Assembly: GCA_046297455.1 (NCBI GenBank)
Contig: JBKBIT010000008.1
Location: forward strand, 62,001-126,000
Length of the DNA: 64,000 bases
Source of the DNA: ZYF759 sp046297455
GTDB lineage: Bacteria > Pseudomonadota > Alphaproteobacteria > Rhizobiales > Rhizobiaceae
Reading direction: 5' to 3'
The first letter of the stretch is position 1; each line of letters begins with the position of its first letter. The notes under the pieces were generated by a model. It was not told the origin of the DNA. It did no database searches and saw only the letters and a list, made by a program, of their open reading frames with translations. This document shows positions 62,612-64,000 of the stretch, in pieces. The translations under genes were made by a program, and so were the position numbers.

Positions 62612-63315
62612 GGGGTCTGCTGATCAGCGCGGGCGCCGCGCTTCTTCTGGCTGGGTGTGCGAGTACCGCGGAAATCGGCATCGAACCGGTAATGTCGCCG
62701 GTCGTGCCCTATACCGGCGCATCGATGTATCCCGGCCACTACGACCTGAAGGCAGCCAGTGCCCCGCCCAACATCAGGCGCAACTCGCTGTGGGACGATC
62801 GACAGAGCCGCCTGTTCACCGATCCGCGCGCCCTGACCGTGGGCGATATCCTGACTGTCGCCATTCTGATCAATGACCGCGCGCAGTTGCGCAACCAGTC
62901 GGAACGTCGGCGGACGGCCGACAGGAGCCTCGGCGCGTCGGCTTCGGTCAATCTGGAGGGCTTCGAATTCGCAGGTGAAGGCGAAGGCAGGATCGGTTCG
63001 GGCACCCAGAGTGCGGGCCGCGGCGAGACGCAGCGTTCGGAGGACATCCGGCTGCGCGTTGCTGCCGTCGTGATGGACGTGTTGCCCAACGGTAATCTTG
63101 TGATCCGGGGATCGCAGGAGGTTCGGGTCAACGCCGAACTCCGCATCCTCAACATCGAGGGCATCGTGCGGCCGGCCGATATCGGCGCCTCCAACACCAT
63201 CGACTATGACCGCATCGCCGAAGCGCGCATCTCCTATGGCGGCCGAGGCCGGCTGACGGAGGTCCAGCAGCCGCCCTATGGCCAGCAGTTCCTCGACGCG
63301 GTTCTGCCGTTCTAG
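62608..63315 (+). CDS. flgH: Flagellar L-ring lipoprotein FlgH
   Basis: A 235-residue lipoprotein with lipobox LLLAGC (Cys16). Conserved FlgH stretches are SLWDDRQSRLFTDPRALTVGDILTV and VLPNGNLVIRGSQEVRVN. It forms the outer-membrane ring. The ATG overlaps the motE stop by 4 bp. Confidence 0.95.
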   Translation: MRGLLISAGAALLLAGCASTAEIGIEPVMSPVVPYTGASMYPGHYDLKAASAPPNIRRNSLWDDRQSRLFTDPRALTVGDILTVAILINDRAQLRNQSERRRTADRSLGASASVNLEGFEFAGEGEGRIGSGTQSAGRGETQRSEDIRLRVAAVVMDVLPNGNLVIRGSQEVRVNAELRILNIEGIVRPADIGASNTIDYDRIAEARISYGGRGRLTEVQQPPYGQQFLDAVLPF

Positions 63316-63327
63316 CAGGTATTCGAC

Positions 63328-63810
63328 ATGGCTTATTCCGACCTCAACCAACCGCAGCCCAAGGGCCCGTCCCTGCCGATCCAGGCGGGCGTGCTGGTGG
63401 CCATGACCATCGCCGCCATCGGCACGGGATGGCTGGTTGCCTCGATGATCGGCGGCAGCCCTTCGGCGCCGGCCGAGGAGCCAGTTGCCCGCGCCGCGGA
63501 GGTGAGATCGAGCGAGATGCCTGCCGATATCGGCATCGTCCATATCGAGCCGATCACCACCAATCTCGGCTCGCCGGTCGAGATGTGGATCCGGCTGGAA
63601 CTCAGCCTCGTCTTCGAGGAGAAGCCGGACATCGAAATGGCCGAACTCATCCACCAAGATTTGCTCGCCTATATGCGCACGGTCAAGGCCCATCATATCC
63701 AGGGCGCCAGCGGCTTCCAGCATCTCAAGACCGACCTGAGCGAGCGGGCATCCATCAGAAGCGAGGGCAAGGTGCGCGAGATCCTGATCCGCACCATGAT
63801 CATGGAATGA
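63328..63810 (+). CDS. fliL: Flagellar basal-body protein FliL
   Basis: A 160-residue single-pass membrane protein with TM at about residues 20-42 and a periplasmic domain (IVHIEPITTNLG, LELSLVFEEKPDIEMAEL, FLRT-like RTVKAHHIQG). It stabilises the stator around the rotor. Its stop overlaps the fliP ATG. Confidence 0.9.
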   Translation: MAYSDLNQPQPKGPSLPIQAGVLVAMTIAAIGTGWLVASMIGGSPSAPAEEPVARAAEVRSSEMPADIGIVHIEPITTNLGSPVEMWIRLELSLVFEEKPDIEMAELIHQDLLAYMRTVKAHHIQGASGFQHLKTDLSERASIRSEGKVREILIRTMIME

Positions 63811-64000
63811 AGACGCTCGCGACCGCCATCCTCGCGCTGCTGCTGACGGCGCTGCCGGCCGCGGCGCAGACCTTCGACCTCGACGGCCTTGCAGGCGGGC
63901 TGGGCGGCAGCACCGCCGGCTACATCGTCCAGATGTTCGGGCTGTTGACGATCCTGTCGCTGGCGCCCGGCATCCTGATCATGGTGACGAGCTTCACGCG
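63807..64000 (+). CDS. fliP: Flagellar type III export gate protein FliP, 3'-truncated by window edge
   Basis: The first 64 residues are visible: a signal-like hydrophobic start (ATAILALLLTALPAAAQ), then IVQMFGLLTILSLAPGILIMVTSFTR, the conserved start of FliP. The gene continues beyond the window. Confidence 0.92.
   Translation, partial: MKTLATAILALLLTALPAAAQTFDLDGLAGGLGGSTAGYIVQMFGLLTILSLAPGILIMVTSFT

Overview
The window is high-GC alphaproteobacterial DNA. Gene content and order point to the Hyphomicrobiales, probably a Phyllobacteriaceae/Mesorhizobium-like lineage. The reasons are a visN-visR pair heading a fla block in the order known from Sinorhizobium, a choXWV-type choline transporter, an AraC-type regulator divergent from pobA, short FlgA/PcaB forms, and dispersed CTCCCCC-type palindromic repeats. 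No rRNA, tRNA, CRISPR array, transposase or phage gene was seen. The species is inferred, not shown.

Region by region: (1) 1-1352 is the 3' part of paaZ (phenylacetate pathway), converging on a chemoreceptor gene. (2) 3.6-9.9 kb holds the 4-hydroxybenzoate/protocatechuate operon pobA-pcaC-pcaH-pcaG-pcaB-MFS, with a divergent AraC regulator (pobR-like). pcaD is absent. (3) 10.0-10.9 kb is a diguanylate cyclase gene. (4) 10.9-23.1 kb is a reductive pyrimidine-degradation regulon: preT-preA (dihydropyrimidine dehydrogenase), dihydropyrimidinase, N-carbamoyl-beta-alanine amidohydrolase, omega-amino-acid aminotransferase, an ABC uptake system, a small secreted protein of unknown function and a rutR-like regulator. 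Two RutR-like operators lie upstream of the two enzyme operons. (5) 23.1-24.2 kb is a gene-free tract of palindromic repeats and hairpins. (6) 24.2-32.2 kb holds a patatin-like lipoprotein and an oligopeptide-type ABC transporter with a fused double ATPase. (7) 32.6-41.6 kb is a putative organic-acid module: FAD reductase, FMN alpha-hydroxy-acid dehydrogenase, DCC protein, SDR, TPP-dependent decarboxylase-like enzyme, MarR regulator and TRAP transporter. (8) 41.7-44.7 kb is choVWX. (9) 44.9-47.9 kb holds tdk, a DUF2333-type membrane protein and a DauA-like D-amino-acid dehydrogenase. (10) 48.2-64.0 kb is the flagellar block: visN, visR, then leftward motA-fliM-fliN-fliG-flhB-(unknown), and rightward (DUF1217)-flgF-fliI-(unknown)-flgB-flgC-fliE-flgG-flgA-flgI-motE-flgH-fliL-fliP, truncated at the window end.

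The catabolic modules funnel aromatic acids, pyrimidines and probably hydroxy/oxo acids into central metabolism. Each has its own regulator and importer, which suits a versatile soil, plant-associated or marine heterotroph. The least explained items are a 14-bp inverted repeat with an internal palindrome between the divergent flagellar operons, ten heptapeptide repeats in FliN, the four-cysteine secreted protein in the pyrimidine operon, and the hairpin-rich tract near 23.7 kb.
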